A DNA stretch of 44,499 nt, from NCBI GenBank assembly GCA_964437825.1, contig CAYTIH010000018.1, positions 1-44,499 of the forward strand, written 5' to 3'. Position numbers and translations under genes: made by a program. Positions 32,610 through 42,417 of the stretch are shown here, piece after piece; within the stretch, counting starts at the first letter, position 1, and each line of letters opens with the position of its first letter. Below the pieces are notes generated by a model. It made no database searches and was not told the origin of the DNA. It saw nothing but the letters and a program-made list of their open reading frames with translations. This DNA comes from JBJFCE01 sp964437825. GTDB taxonomy: Bacteria > Bacillota > Clostridia > Lachnospirales > Lachnospiraceae.

Positions 32610-34936
32610 GCATTCTTCTCCTCTTCCTGCGGCTCACAGACGATCACTTTTTTTCTTCTGCCCTTCAAAATCATATAAACAACCAGCCATACAGCGGTTA
32701 TCACTGAAATACACTCACAGATTCTCCAGAGAATCGGGGGCATAAACTTCAGATATATCGTTCCGTTATAATTAGGCGGCAGTGTTACCACCACCCTGCA
32801 GTCATCTCCCATTCTGACGCTTAATTTTGATCCGTTCTCCGGATTTACTGCGCAATATTCCGGATAATACACCAAGGGGAATGTGATTGTCTGCTCCGTA
32901 TCTGCCATATTGCTGCAGATAACCTCAAAGCTTCCCCTCTCCATCCGATAATCTTCAATCCGTACGCTTCCGTCGCAGAGCAGCATATGTTCCTGAAACA
33001 AGTCACTGTCCATTCCCTTCGGCAGATATAATTCATCCATGAAAAAATCGGCAGGAAGCCTGGACAAATATACTTTTTCCTCCACGGTATTCAGATAACC
33101 GCCGTAGAAGTAACCCACTGTTAAAATATTTACCAAGATAAGGACGCCGCCAAACAAACCGGCAAGTTTTTTTCCATACCTTTCGGATACCAGAACAACA
33201 AAGCAAATCGAAGTAATCACAAGCAGAAACGCCGCTATTGTCAGATAACGCCATGGAAATTGAACTATCGTCAGATATTTTGCAAGGAAATGATTTGCGT
33301 TTCGCAGTTTGTACCATGGACAATAAATTGAACTTAACCATATGGCTGCGGCAGCAAATGCCGCTGCCAGTACGCCCGTTTTATAGTACTTTTCCCCCCC
33401 TTCGGGATTTCTGATTCGGAAGGCAATCAGGCCAATCAGCCCCAAGGTCAACGAAAATCCAATGGTTAACGGCATTTCCGATACCATTCCGTTAAGGACA
33501 TTTTTCCCCGCATACGGAAAAAATACGCCGAAAATCTGCTGCAGATACAAAGTCGACGAATCCAGATAATTATCATAGGAATTTACATTGTATTCCCCTT
33601 CAAAACAGGACAGAAAGGGAATCAAAAACCATAAGTTCAGCAATATGGTTAACAAGGCCGCCTTTCCTATGGCAAGCAGATTCCGAAGCCTGCACATGCT
33701 GCGCCATTTCACAAGACAGAACAAGATCAAAAAGAGCACGGTGATTCCAAAGGTTATCATATGCGTCTGCAAAAGCCCGGTAATTCCAAGCGCAAGCCAT
33801 AGGAACGCGTACTTTTGTTCTTTTTGCGTACTCTCTTCGGAGGCCATGGACCATACCGCATAAAACAATAACGGCAAAAACATCATTGCCGAAAATTCGC
33901 CGATTGCCGCCCTTACAGTCATGCAGATCACGCGGTATGCACCGCAGGAATACAGAAAGGCGCCCAGAATTCCGGCCTTTTTGTTTCGAAACATCCTGCT
34001 AAAACAAAAGTAGGAGATCAGCGCCGTACCTGTATTCACAGCTATGATATAAATCTGATACGCCCGAAACAGCGGCATTCCAAGCAGATACAAAACGGCC
34101 GGAAGATACAAGAGTATTTCCCCATAAAACAGAGAGCAGGCATAGCCGTAACCATTATTGGCCGATGAATAGATTCTGACCGGGAATTGCCCGTCTCTCA
34201 GCGCATCCGCAATTCCCTGAATACGCCCCATATGAAAATACAGATCATGTCCGCTGTTGACAATATCCCGAAGCATCGGGAAGCTTGCAAACAGGATCGT
34301 TAATAAAATCAGAAACGTATTCCACTTTCCCTCCGCGGAAACCGAGGTCAGCTCCTTTCCGAACAATAATGCATACAATACATCAAGCACAATAAAGAAC
34401 AGAAGATAATTCAGCCAGTCGCCAAGGCGGTTCATCGTATTCTCTTCAATGCAAATACCGGTAATTCCAAGTGTACCATATCCGCCGTAATGTATGGTAA
34501 TCTTTACATCCTCGGCTGTACTCATAATCATAAATTCTTTTTCCATCGTTGATGCAAAGCTTTGAATTTGCATTTTTTCTTCATTCAGATAATTTCGGCT
34601 GTATTCGCTTGAGATCGTGACCCAATTATCGTAGTCAATCGTATTTTCAGCAACATAATGAATGATCAGACGGTATCTTCCCGGCTGCAGGGTGAAATCC
34701 CCCACCTGCCATGCATCCGCTTCGGGATTCCAGTTATCGCTATATATGAACATATTGCCGTCTTCATCCTGATAGACCAGCTCCTGCATTTCATACTCAA
34801 AGCCGATTTCCTCATTGGTAAATCTCCTGACATACTGTTCTTTTGTAATCGCCCGAAATCCCATCACTCCCAAAGCAATCACTTCCAAAATTATCATAAA
34901 ACACAACAGCCTGTTTTGCTTTACCTTTTTCCTCAT
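32606..34936 (-). CDS. YfhO/GT-C-like polytopic membrane protein (A)
   Basis: A 776-aa membrane protein. One N-terminal helix is followed by an outside beta domain (about 40-165, LQPGRYRLIIHYVAENTI), then about eleven helices and a C-terminal outside domain with a final helix. The first large loop carries SGHDLYFHMGRIQGIADAL, the His-Asp-containing motif typical of GT-C-like YfhO relatives. Such proteins are predicted to transfer sugars from a polyprenyl-phosphate carrier outside the cell. It is a clear paralogue of 37910-40321, sharing this motif, GEFSAMMFLPL and FPWRYLTIA. It overlaps the FkbH-like gene by 4 bases. Confidence 0.75.
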   Translation of the reverse strand: MRKKVKQNRLLCFMIILEVIALGVMGFRAITKEQYVRRFTNEEIGFEYEMQELVYQDEDGNMFIYSDNWNPEADAWQVGDFTLQPGRYRLIIHYVAENTIDYDNWVTISSEYSRNYLNEEKMQIQSFASTMEKEFMIMSTAEDVKITIHYGGYGTLGITGICIEENTMNRLGDWLNYLLFFIVLDVLYALLFGKELTSVSAEGKWNTFLILLTILFASFPMLRDIVNSGHDLYFHMGRIQGIADALRDGQFPVRIYSSANNGYGYACSLFYGEILLYLPAVLYLLGMPLFRAYQIYIIAVNTGTALISYFCFSRMFRNKKAGILGAFLYSCGAYRVICMTVRAAIGEFSAMMFLPLLFYAVWSMASEESTQKEQKYAFLWLALGITGLLQTHMITFGITVLFLILFCLVKWRSMCRLRNLLAIGKAALLTILLNLWFLIPFLSCFEGEYNVNSYDNYLDSSTLYLQQIFGVFFPYAGKNVLNGMVSEMPLTIGFSLTLGLIGLIAFRIRNPEGGEKYYKTGVLAAAFAAAAIWLSSIYCPWYKLRNANHFLAKYLTIVQFPWRYLTIAAFLLVITSICFVVLVSERYGKKLAGLFGGVLILVNILTVGYFYGGYLNTVEEKVYLSRLPADFFMDELYLPKGMDSDLFQEHMLLCDGSVRIEDYRMERGSFEVICSNMADTEQTITFPLVYYPEYCAVNPENGSKLSVRMGDDCRVVVTLPPNYNGTIYLKFMPPILWRICECISVITAVWLVVYMILKGRRKKVIVCEPQEEEKNA

Positions 34937-34959
34937 CGTTCCCTCCCGATATTTTCATC

Positions 34960-36444
34960 CTATCGCAACCCCAATCCCGTATCAAACGTCGCAAACCGAA
35001 CAGAATCCACAACCGTTTTGGTAATATTATTATATACTACAATATTTAATCCCTTTCCGTTCCTTGCATATTCCACACCGTCAATCAAAACAGAACACAT
35101 ACAGCCATACTCCGCACCTGCGCTTGTAACCTCATAGCCGGATTTCCCGTTTCTGATTGTTCCGCTGCGGGTTAACCTCTCATATCCGGCTTCCTCTATG
35201 ATCTCTCCCTCCGATATCACCGCAAGATAACTACAGCCGTTTTGTCCCGCCAAATCCGCTTTCAGCCCCAATGCCTGCAGGGCCTGTATCATCTCCGGTG
35301 TCAGCCCGGCCGAAGCTTCCTCCCTTACCGCTATGAAAATGGAATATTCCTCCTGATCAATGGCGCTCAAATATTGAAAAATATCGGTAATATAGGCCAG
35401 CGTACATTCATTCTGAATAAAAGAATAATACTCCTTCGTGCTCTCCCACTGCTCCTGCGTCCGCGGCTCAACCCCATACTGTTTCAAAAGATCTCCCACA
35501 TAATCCGTCAGCTTGGTCGCACCCCAGATATTCGCATGCCCCAGATCACAATTATCCACAGGAAAATCATACCCTATGCTTTCATAAACACTTGCTTCAT
35601 TAAAATCAATGAACATAAGCTCATGCAGATCTGCAAAATCCATGACGGCATTATGCCGGGCCACGCTTGCATAAGTGCTGGGCGTTTCCACCAATATCAG
35701 CGTAATTCCCTCTGATTTACAAAGCTGCACAATCTGAGTCAGATACTCCTCCATGAGGGGAACCATATCCGCCCGTTCCCCGGATTCGTCCTCCGTGTAA
35801 GGCTGATATTCCTGATAATTCACACAGTATGACAGCACATTATACCCTTTTAATTCATGATGCTGTTCAATTTCCCCATAGGAAAAATCGCTTTCCAAAA
35901 GCTCCTTCCATCTGGTATGATATCGAATATTGGGAAGATAATAACTGAGCAGGGACTGATTCTGATCCAGCTTGCAGATCATTTCCACCGCTTCCTTCTT
36001 TACGCCGGACCATTTCATATAATCAAATGCTTTTCTGGTATACGCCTCCTCCGAATTCAGGGCATTTTCAAGGTCATTCGGAAACAGAAGATGACAGTCC
36101 AGAACAACCGCCTTGGGACTTTGAAAACGCAGCGCCTCCAAAAGCCAATAGTAGGATGTCAGCAGATTCTGCTGTTCACACGCCAGATTATAGCTTGTAA
36201 TCCCATAGCTGTTGTATAATTCCTGCGGTGAAAAGGAAGAAGCCGAATGACTGTTTCCCAAAAAGAGTACATCCACACTTTCCTGCTCCATATCATAAAA
36301 TCCCAGATAAGTATTGGTCGTGGACCATATATTGCTGAAGGAATATTTCGGTACCAGAATCCGGTTCACCATCCCAAGACATGCTGCTAACAGAACCAGA
36401 AAAACGACGCCTTTACACCAAAAGCCAATATGATGCTTGTTCAT
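34960..36444 (-). CDS. SGNH-fold partner of the MBOAT acyltransferase (DltD/AlgX-like)
   Basis: A 494-aa protein anchored by an N-terminal helix (about 11-29) with an outside SGNH-like domain. VLFLGNSHSAS (59-69) gives the Ser block, GITSYNLACEQQN the Gly region, and DLGHANIWGATKLTDYVG the His block near residue 300. The C-terminal 130 residues form a separate domain ending in a beta-rich tail. Its gene starts 3 bases after the MBOAT gene, and such pairs normally act together: the MBOAT moves an acyl group across the membrane and the SGNH protein places it on the glycan. GGAGG lies 10 bases before ATG 36444. Confidence 0.82.
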   Translation of the reverse strand: MNKHHIGFWCKGVVFLVLLAACLGMVNRILVPKYSFSNIWSTTNTYLGFYDMEQESVDVLFLGNSHSASSFSPQELYNSYGITSYNLACEQQNLLTSYYWLLEALRFQSPKAVVLDCHLLFPNDLENALNSEEAYTRKAFDYMKWSGVKKEAVEMICKLDQNQSLLSYYLPNIRYHTRWKELLESDFSYGEIEQHHELKGYNVLSYCVNYQEYQPYTEDESGERADMVPLMEEYLTQIVQLCKSEGITLILVETPSTYASVARHNAVMDFADLHELMFIDFNEASVYESIGYDFPVDNCDLGHANIWGATKLTDYVGDLLKQYGVEPRTQEQWESTKEYYSFIQNECTLAYITDIFQYLSAIDQEEYSIFIAVREEASAGLTPEMIQALQALGLKADLAGQNGCSYLAVISEGEIIEEAGYERLTRSGTIRNGKSGYEVTSAGAEYGCMCSVLIDGVEYARNGKGLNIVVYNNITKTVVDSVRFATFDTGLGLR

Positions 36445-36447
36445 GTT

Positions 36448-37896
36448 CTAAAAGCCTCCATAGATAAATTCCTGCGTATCAAATCCGAACCCGTAGGTAC
36501 CAAATACCCATATAACCACAATCGAAGCAAGGTAAATGACCCATCTGATTACAATATTCTGTCTCAGAATCCAGTCTCTGACAGATCCCTTTTCCTGCTT
36601 TACGCTGACCAGACATAATACCAAAATCGCAAACAGCATCACAACGAAATCCTTTATATCCAGCCCAAGCGCAAATAGGGAATCATTGAACAAAACCCAT
36701 GGATTAAAGGCAGCAAACATGCTTTTGATCATGAAAAGGCCCTCCCGAAGGCTGCCTGCCCGAAAGATAATCCAGGCTGACATGACCCAGAAGAAAGTCC
36801 CGATCCGCCGGATACATCTTCCCGAAAAAGATCCGTCCGGCATTCCGAGTTTTTCATATATTTTGTTTTTCCATGAGGACGTGACATCGCCCACAATCTG
36901 ATAAATTCCGTGCAGCATCCCCCAGAACAGGAAATTCCAGCCTGCACCGTGCCAGATTCCGCTGACCAGAAATGTCACCATCAGATTCCCATACTTCCTG
37001 ATTTTGCCCTTCCTGCTGCCGCCAAGCGGAATATAAATATAATCCCTCAGCCACTCACTTAAAGTAATATGCCATCTGCGCCAAAAGTCTTTGATTGATA
37101 CCGCCATATACGGACGCCTGAAATTATCCTGAAGCTCAATCCCAAACAAAGCCGCAGTGCCCCTGGAAATACTGACGCAGGCCATAAAATCCGTATACAA
37201 TTCAATACTATACAAAACTCCCGCAAGCAGGATATAACAGCCCGCATACGCCCGGGAATTCTCAAAGATTGTATTCACCACAAGCGCAGCCTTATCCGCA
37301 ATCATCAGTTTAAGAAAAAATCCCCATATCATCAAATGAAGTCCCTTTACAAAGCCTTCCTCGTCAAATTTATGCCCCTCATACAGCTGTTTTCCGAGCT
37401 GCTCATAACGCGGAACAGGACCCTGCACAATCTGCGGAAAAAATGTCGCAAATAACAGATATCGAAACGGATTTCTCTGCGGTGTTATTTTTCCCCTATA
37501 GACATCTGCCAGATAGGAAACGATCTGTAACGTATAAAACGAAATACCCAGAGGCGCGGCCATGGAAATAACGTCCCTCTTAAGCCAGACTGTCAATATG
37601 GTATATCCGCTTTTGAATACAACCCACGGGATCACCGTAAGCAGAATACCGCCTGCAAGAACCGCTGCCGACAGCCGCTTCTTTCCCTCCTCTTTCAGCC
37701 GGAAAATCCATAAGGCCGAAAAGTAGCTGATCAAGACGGTAACTGCAAATATCCACCAGGCATCGGGCGCCGCTGCGCCATAAAAAGCAACGCTTCCGAC
37801 CAGTAACACCGTCCATCTGATCTTTAACGGCAGTAAATAATACAAGGCTGTTAATGCCACAAGAAACGCATAAAAAATCAATGAAAGATATACCAT
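36448..37896 (-). CDS. MBOAT-family O-acyltransferase (AlgI/DltB-like)
   Basis: Integral membrane enzyme of 482 aa that passes an acyl group from the cytoplasm to an outside glycan or partner. Conserved features: APLGISFYTLQ (114-124), GPVPRYEQL (159-167), DFWRRWHITLSEWLRDYIYIPLGG (270-293, read with H276), and the catalytic histidine in SGIWHGAGW (H316), with H330 in MLHG. Start ATG 37896 follows AAGGAG by 5 bases. The SGNH partner follows 3 bases later. The acyl group is unknown; acetyl is usual, and glyceryl is possible given the FkbH-like gene in the same operon. Confidence 0.93.
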   Translation of the reverse strand: MVYLSLIFYAFLVALTALYYLLPLKIRWTVLLVGSVAFYGAAAPDAWWIFAVTVLISYFSALWIFRLKEEGKKRLSAAVLAGGILLTVIPWVVFKSGYTILTVWLKRDVISMAAPLGISFYTLQIVSYLADVYRGKITPQRNPFRYLLFATFFPQIVQGPVPRYEQLGKQLYEGHKFDEEGFVKGLHLMIWGFFLKLMIADKAALVVNTIFENSRAYAGCYILLAGVLYSIELYTDFMACVSISRGTAALFGIELQDNFRRPYMAVSIKDFWRRWHITLSEWLRDYIYIPLGGSRKGKIRKYGNLMVTFLVSGIWHGAGWNFLFWGMLHGIYQIVGDVTSSWKNKIYEKLGMPDGSFSGRCIRRIGTFFWVMSAWIIFRAGSLREGLFMIKSMFAAFNPWVLFNDSLFALGLDIKDFVVMLFAILVLCLVSVKQEKGSVRDWILRQNIVIRWVIYLASIVVIWVFGTYGFGFDTQEFIYGGF

Positions 37897-37909
37897 GATG
37901 ACTCCTTAC

Positions 37910-40321
37910 CTAGAATGGTGTCTCCTTACCTATGCCGGTTTCTTCTCCCCCGGCGGTCACGCGTTTTTTCGTTTTTCCCTTTTGTTTCGATACAATCACC
38001 CACGTAATAACCGCCGCTGCCGTCAGAAGGGATATCACTTCCGCCACCCTCCATATCGGCTGCGAGGTAAATTTCACATGCAGCGTACCGCTATAGCCTG
38101 CCGGAAGAGCTACCGTTACAAGCTGGTCATCGCCCATAAATAAGGACAGCTCCTGTCCGTCTTCATCCGTTACTCTATAATCGGGATAATATGCCAACGG
38201 AAACGTCATCATTCGTTCCTGCTGTGTCTCGTTTTTACAGGTGACCACAGAATCGCCCCGATCCACATAATAAGTATCGATTGTGATTCCTTCCTCGCAT
38301 TTCGGCTCATAAAAAACAAAATCGTCACTGTCAAGCCCGACCGGAAAATACAGATTGTCCATAAAGAACCGATCATCCAGTTTACTGATATCCGTCTCCT
38401 CCGTATATTGATCAAAGAAATCCGTATAATAATAACCGACCGTCAATATATTGACGGCTGCCAGGACTGCGGCCGCCATCATTCCGGCTTTCCGCCCGTA
38501 CCTTTGTTTTACCAGAACTACGAAACAGACTGCCGTGACCGACAAAAGAACCGTTGCGATTGTCAGATATCTCCAGGGAAACTGCATCGCAATCACATAT
38601 TTCCCGAGAGTTCCGCTCCATTCCTTTATCTTATACCACGGAAAATAAATCGATGTCATCCAGATCGCAGCTCCTCCGAGTGCTCCGGTATAAAACCCCA
38701 GCTTCCACATTCTTCCTTCCCATTTTCCGTGAAAAACCCTGAGCGTAATAAGACCCAGCAATCCGAGGGTCAAAGCAAATCCGATCGTAAGCGGCATTTC
38801 TCCCTTCATACCGTTCCAGATATTAACGCCCGATCCTTTAAAAAACACGCCGAAAATCTGCTGTAAATAAAGTCCGGAAACATCCAGCGATTTCATAACT
38901 CTGGTATTCAAAAAGTAATAACCATTATAGTACTGCAAAAACGGAATCACAAACCATAAGTTGAGTAATACTGTGATCAAGACAGCCTTACATAATGAGA
39001 GTAAATTTTTCATTTTCATGATTCGTTTCCAAAAAAGAATACAGAAGATACCCAGAAATACCACTGTCATTTCGACTGAAATAATATGCGTTTGAATAAT
39101 CCCGGTCATTCCGATGCTCAGGTAAAGCCACGCATACTTCTGTTCTGTTCGGCTGCTCTCTTTGGACACCATAATCCACGCCGCATATACGATCAGCGGC
39201 AAAAACATCATTGCGGAAAATTCTCCTACTGCCCATCGATGCAGTATGTTCACAATTCTGTATGCAGAGCAGGTATATAAAAACGAAGCCAAAACGCCTG
39301 CCTTTTGACTTCTGAAGATATTTTTAAAGCACGCATAGGAAATGACGCAGGTTGCAGCATTCACCATGATAACATAAAGCTGGTAGACACGATATAACGG
39401 TATCCCCAGCAAAGAAAGCAGCGCCGGAATATAAAGAAGTATTTCTCCGTAAAACAGCGGACTGGCATATCCGTATCCGCTATAGGAGGTAATATAATTT
39501 CTTACCGGGAACTGGCCGTTTTTCAAAGCATCTGCAATTCCCTGAATTCTGCACAAATGGAATGAACTATCATGCCCGCTTGCAGCGAAATCCGTAAACA
39601 TCGGAAAGCTTGCGAATATAACAGTTCCAAACAACAGATATGCAATACGCCTGCGTTCCTGCGAAACACGGATCACATGGGAATCAAAGAATAAAAGATA
39701 CAGAATATCAAAGCAGACAAACAAAAGGAGATCTTGCAGAAAACGCCCCAGACGATAGGATACATTTTCTTCTACACGGATACTCTTAATTCCTAATGTT
39801 CCCTGCCCTCCATAATGAACTACAATATTTAAGTCACTCGTTTTACTCAGCGCCTCAATGTCAACCTCCGAAACGGTATTATAATCATGCAGATAAAGAT
39901 AATCATTTGAGTAATAATTTCGTGTGGCAATACTATAGACACGTACCCAGTTATCCTCAGCTATCGTGTTTTCGGCTACATAATCGACAATAATTCTGTA
40001 TCTTCCCTCCTGCACCTGAAAATCATAAGTCTTCCAGGCTTCCGCTGCTGTACCCTGTTCCTCGTTTGATATGATATAAGCGCCGCTTTCGTCCTGATAA
40101 ACCCCTTCGGACCGGTCATAATCAAAGTTCAATTCATCCGGTCCAAATACCTTAACATATGGTTCCCTGATCATTGCCTGCATTCCCGTCCATGCCAAAA
40201 ACAGCATTTCGAATATGATAATTACAAGCAGAATACGGTTCTGTTTTATCATATCATGAATCTGCGATTCATGATCCAATTCGTCGCTTGCACTCATTAT
40301 ATCATTGATTTTTTTCTTCAT
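37910..40321 (-). CDS. YfhO/GT-C-like polytopic membrane protein (B)
   Basis: An 803-aa paralogue of the protein at 32606-34936 with the same order: cytoplasmic tail (longer here), one helix, beta domain (VQEGRYRIIVDYVAENTI), a membrane region with SGHDSSFHLCRIQGIADAL, GEFSAMMFLPLIVY and FPWRYLTIATVLL, then an outside domain and a last helix. ATG 40321 has GGAG about 13 bases upstream, a wide spacing; the alternative ATG at codon 9 has no site. The gene is 13 bases before the MBOAT gene. The two paralogues flank the MBOAT/SGNH pair. Sugar transfer outside the membrane is the likely role by fold. Confidence 0.75.
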   Translation of the reverse strand: MKKKINDIMSASDELDHESQIHDMIKQNRILLVIIIFEMLFLAWTGMQAMIREPYVKVFGPDELNFDYDRSEGVYQDESGAYIISNEEQGTAAEAWKTYDFQVQEGRYRIIVDYVAENTIAEDNWVRVYSIATRNYYSNDYLYLHDYNTVSEVDIEALSKTSDLNIVVHYGGQGTLGIKSIRVEENVSYRLGRFLQDLLLFVCFDILYLLFFDSHVIRVSQERRRIAYLLFGTVIFASFPMFTDFAASGHDSSFHLCRIQGIADALKNGQFPVRNYITSYSGYGYASPLFYGEILLYIPALLSLLGIPLYRVYQLYVIMVNAATCVISYACFKNIFRSQKAGVLASFLYTCSAYRIVNILHRWAVGEFSAMMFLPLIVYAAWIMVSKESSRTEQKYAWLYLSIGMTGIIQTHIISVEMTVVFLGIFCILFWKRIMKMKNLLSLCKAVLITVLLNLWFVIPFLQYYNGYYFLNTRVMKSLDVSGLYLQQIFGVFFKGSGVNIWNGMKGEMPLTIGFALTLGLLGLITLRVFHGKWEGRMWKLGFYTGALGGAAIWMTSIYFPWYKIKEWSGTLGKYVIAMQFPWRYLTIATVLLSVTAVCFVVLVKQRYGRKAGMMAAAVLAAVNILTVGYYYTDFFDQYTEETDISKLDDRFFMDNLYFPVGLDSDDFVFYEPKCEEGITIDTYYVDRGDSVVTCKNETQQERMMTFPLAYYPDYRVTDEDGQELSLFMGDDQLVTVALPAGYSGTLHVKFTSQPIWRVAEVISLLTAAAVITWVIVSKQKGKTKKRVTAGGEETGIGKETPF

Positions 40322-40403
40322 CGTGTTCTATTGCTCTCCTCTTCTCGTACTTCCAATCGCAAGTAATCGCTATCGAACATGTAATGCGCAATTCAGGATG
40401 CTT

Positions 40404-41405
40404 TTAATAGTGATAATAATCCAAAAACCATTCTACAAACTCCTTCAACCCGTCTTCAATCGAGGTCTCCGGCTTATATTGAAAATCCTCCACCAGTTCA
40501 CTGACATCCGCATAGGTCTGATAGACGTCTCCCGGCTGCATCGGCAGATATTCCTTCTTTGCCTCTTTTCCGAGATATTTCTCCAATGTGGTTATAAAAT
40601 CCATGAGCTTTACAGGCTGGTGGTTTCCGATATTATAAATCTTATAAGCGGCTCCCAAATCATCGGTCTTCGGCGGATTGGCGAGAATATTGTATATCCC
40701 CGTTATAATATCGTCAATATACGTGAAGTCACGCATCATATCTCCATGATTGTAAATCTGAATCGGCTGTCCTTCCATAATCTTCTTGGCAAATTTGAAA
40801 TACGCCATATCCGGTCTGCCCATGGGACCATACACGGTAAAAAATCGAATTCCCGTTGCCTTAATTCCATATAACTTGCAGTAAGCATACGCCATCAGCT
40901 CATCACTTTTCTTCGTTGCCGCATACAGGCTGACCGGGCGGTCAACCTGATCCTGCGTCGAAAACGGTACTTTATTATTTCCTCCGTAAACGGAGCTGGA
41001 CGAGGCAAATACCAAATGCGATACCGGATAATGTCTGCATGCTTCCAGAATATGATAGAAACCGACAATATTGGCCTGAATGTAGGAATCCGGATGGTCG
41101 ATACTGTAACGTACCCCCGCCTGCGCTCCCAGATTCACCACTACATCCGGCTTGTAATCAACAAAGAGGCCCGCAACGGCATCCTTGTCCGCCAGATTTC
41201 CCTTTACAAATGTATATTTATCAAACTGCATCAGCCTCGTCAGTCTGTCCTCTTTCAGACTGACATCATAATAATCCGTCAGACAGTCAAATCCGATTAC
41301 TCTCGCTCCCGCTTCCAACAGACGCTTGGAAAGGAAATATCCGATAAATCCTGCACCTCCGGTAATTAAATAAGTGTCATTCGCCCTGAATTCGTTCATG
41401 TCCAT
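40404..41405 (-). CDS. NAD-dependent epimerase, UDP-glucuronate 4-epimerase-like
   Basis: A 333-aa extended short-chain dehydrogenase. TGGAGFIG opens the Rossmann fold, followed by FDCLTDYYDVSLKEDRL, which is typical of UDP-glucuronate 4-epimerases. SSSSVYGG and the catalytic Tyr-x-x-x-Lys (YAATKK) follow, then FTVYGPMGRPDMAYFKF. It probably makes UDP-galacturonate for a glycan. ATG 41399 (third codon) has a better distance to AGGGAG than ATG 41405. It is the only nucleotide-sugar gene in block B, 82 bases before the YfhO-like gene. Confidence 0.88.
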   Translation of the reverse strand: MDMNEFRANDTYLITGGAGFIGYFLSKRLLEAGARVIGFDCLTDYYDVSLKEDRLTRLMQFDKYTFVKGNLADKDAVAGLFVDYKPDVVVNLGAQAGVRYSIDHPDSYIQANIVGFYHILEACRHYPVSHLVFASSSSVYGGNNKVPFSTQDQVDRPVSLYAATKKSDELMAYAYCKLYGIKATGIRFFTVYGPMGRPDMAYFKFAKKIMEGQPIQIYNHGDMMRDFTYIDDIITGIYNILANPPKTDDLGAAYKIYNIGNHQPVKLMDFITTLEKYLGKEAKKEYLPMQPGDVYQTYADVSELVEDFQYKPETSIEDGLKEFVEWFLDYYHY

Positions 41406-41475
41406 TCTCTCCCTGTCTTTTTATAAACTTTCGAGCCCGGTGTCCGTTACGCCTGAAACGGAGCGCAAGCGCGAC

Positions 41476-42345
41476 TTAGTCAGATGTTTGCAAAACTCCG
41501 TCACTCTCTTTGTCAATATGGTATGCGGCAAGCCACTCCTCCATATAAATATCATAACCGTCAACGGAATCCACAAGTGTAAAATGATAATCCTCCATAT
41601 GTCCGTTCATTTCTTTAAAGCCATATAATACAATGCACTCTACGCCCTGCTCCCTTGAGACGGCAGCCAGCTCCTGCGCATCATAGGATTCGGCTTCAAT
41701 CAGATCCAGCAGTTCATTTCCCATATTCCACTGTTCCACCCACCTGTCTATGATCGAGCCGCGGCCGTAGGTCGTCATGATTTCGGCCGTATATTGTCTG
41801 ACATATTCCACCATACTCTGCGGAAACGCCGCTGTCATGGTATACTCCAGATCATCGGACAGAATCGTTTCGCACACATGAATGGTATACTGCGGAATAT
41901 GATAAGGGTTTTCTGCCTTATCATAATTTCCGTTTGTATAAACATTGGTTCCCGTCAGGATCAAAACCGCCGCGCCGGCAGCTGCCACTGTGATTTTACG
42001 GACGGCCCGGCTCCGTTTGCTGTCTGTTTTCTTTCCCGTTCTCATAACCATTCTGGTAAGCGCATAACAGACGGTAATCCCGCACGGAAGCAGCCATAGC
42101 TGCCTGTAGTAGATCTCCGTATCCATCAATCCATGCATAATGATATACGCAGAAAGCGGGAACACGAATATCCCCAGAATCGTCAGGGATGCATAGATCA
42201 GCATAATACGCCTGCTCTTTTCCTGCTCCGTCAGAAACAGGTACAAAAGAGCGAGCAAAAACAAAGCCGGATACAAACCGTTCCCACGATAATTTTGAAT
42301 TGTTGTAAATACAATCTGCATGGTTTCAGCCATGGCAATCAACAC
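41476..42345 (-). CDS. Polytopic membrane protein with C-terminal outside domain
   Basis: A 289-aa protein. The TTG at 42345 has GGGAG 6 bases upstream, while the ATG at 42333 lies 18 bases from it, so TTG is preferred. About four helices (from LYPALFLLALLYLFL, through IYYRQLWLLPCG, to about residue 135) are followed by an outside or cytoplasmic alpha/beta region ending in LVDSVDGYDIYM. The gene before it ends in the middle of a hydrophobic region, and together the two would make one GT-C-like protein. They may be two partner genes or a split gene. Function not recognised. Confidence 0.55.
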   Translation of the reverse strand: MLIAMAETMQIVFTTIQNYRGNGLYPALFLLALLYLFLTEQEKSRRIMLIYASLTILGIFVFPLSAYIIMHGLMDTEIYYRQLWLLPCGITVCYALTRMVMRTGKKTDSKRSRAVRKITVAAAGAAVLILTGTNVYTNGNYDKAENPYHIPQYTIHVCETILSDDLEYTMTAAFPQSMVEYVRQYTAEIMTTYGRGSIIDRWVEQWNMGNELLDLIEAESYDAQELAAVSREQGVECIVLYGFKEMNGHMEDYHFTLVDSVDGYDIYMEEWLAAYHIDKESDGVLQTSD

Positions 42346-42417
42346 TAACTCCCTTCGTAAAATACAGATATATAGGCAATTGCGAAACTCCTTCCGGGTT
42401 ACTTTAACTGCACAAGC

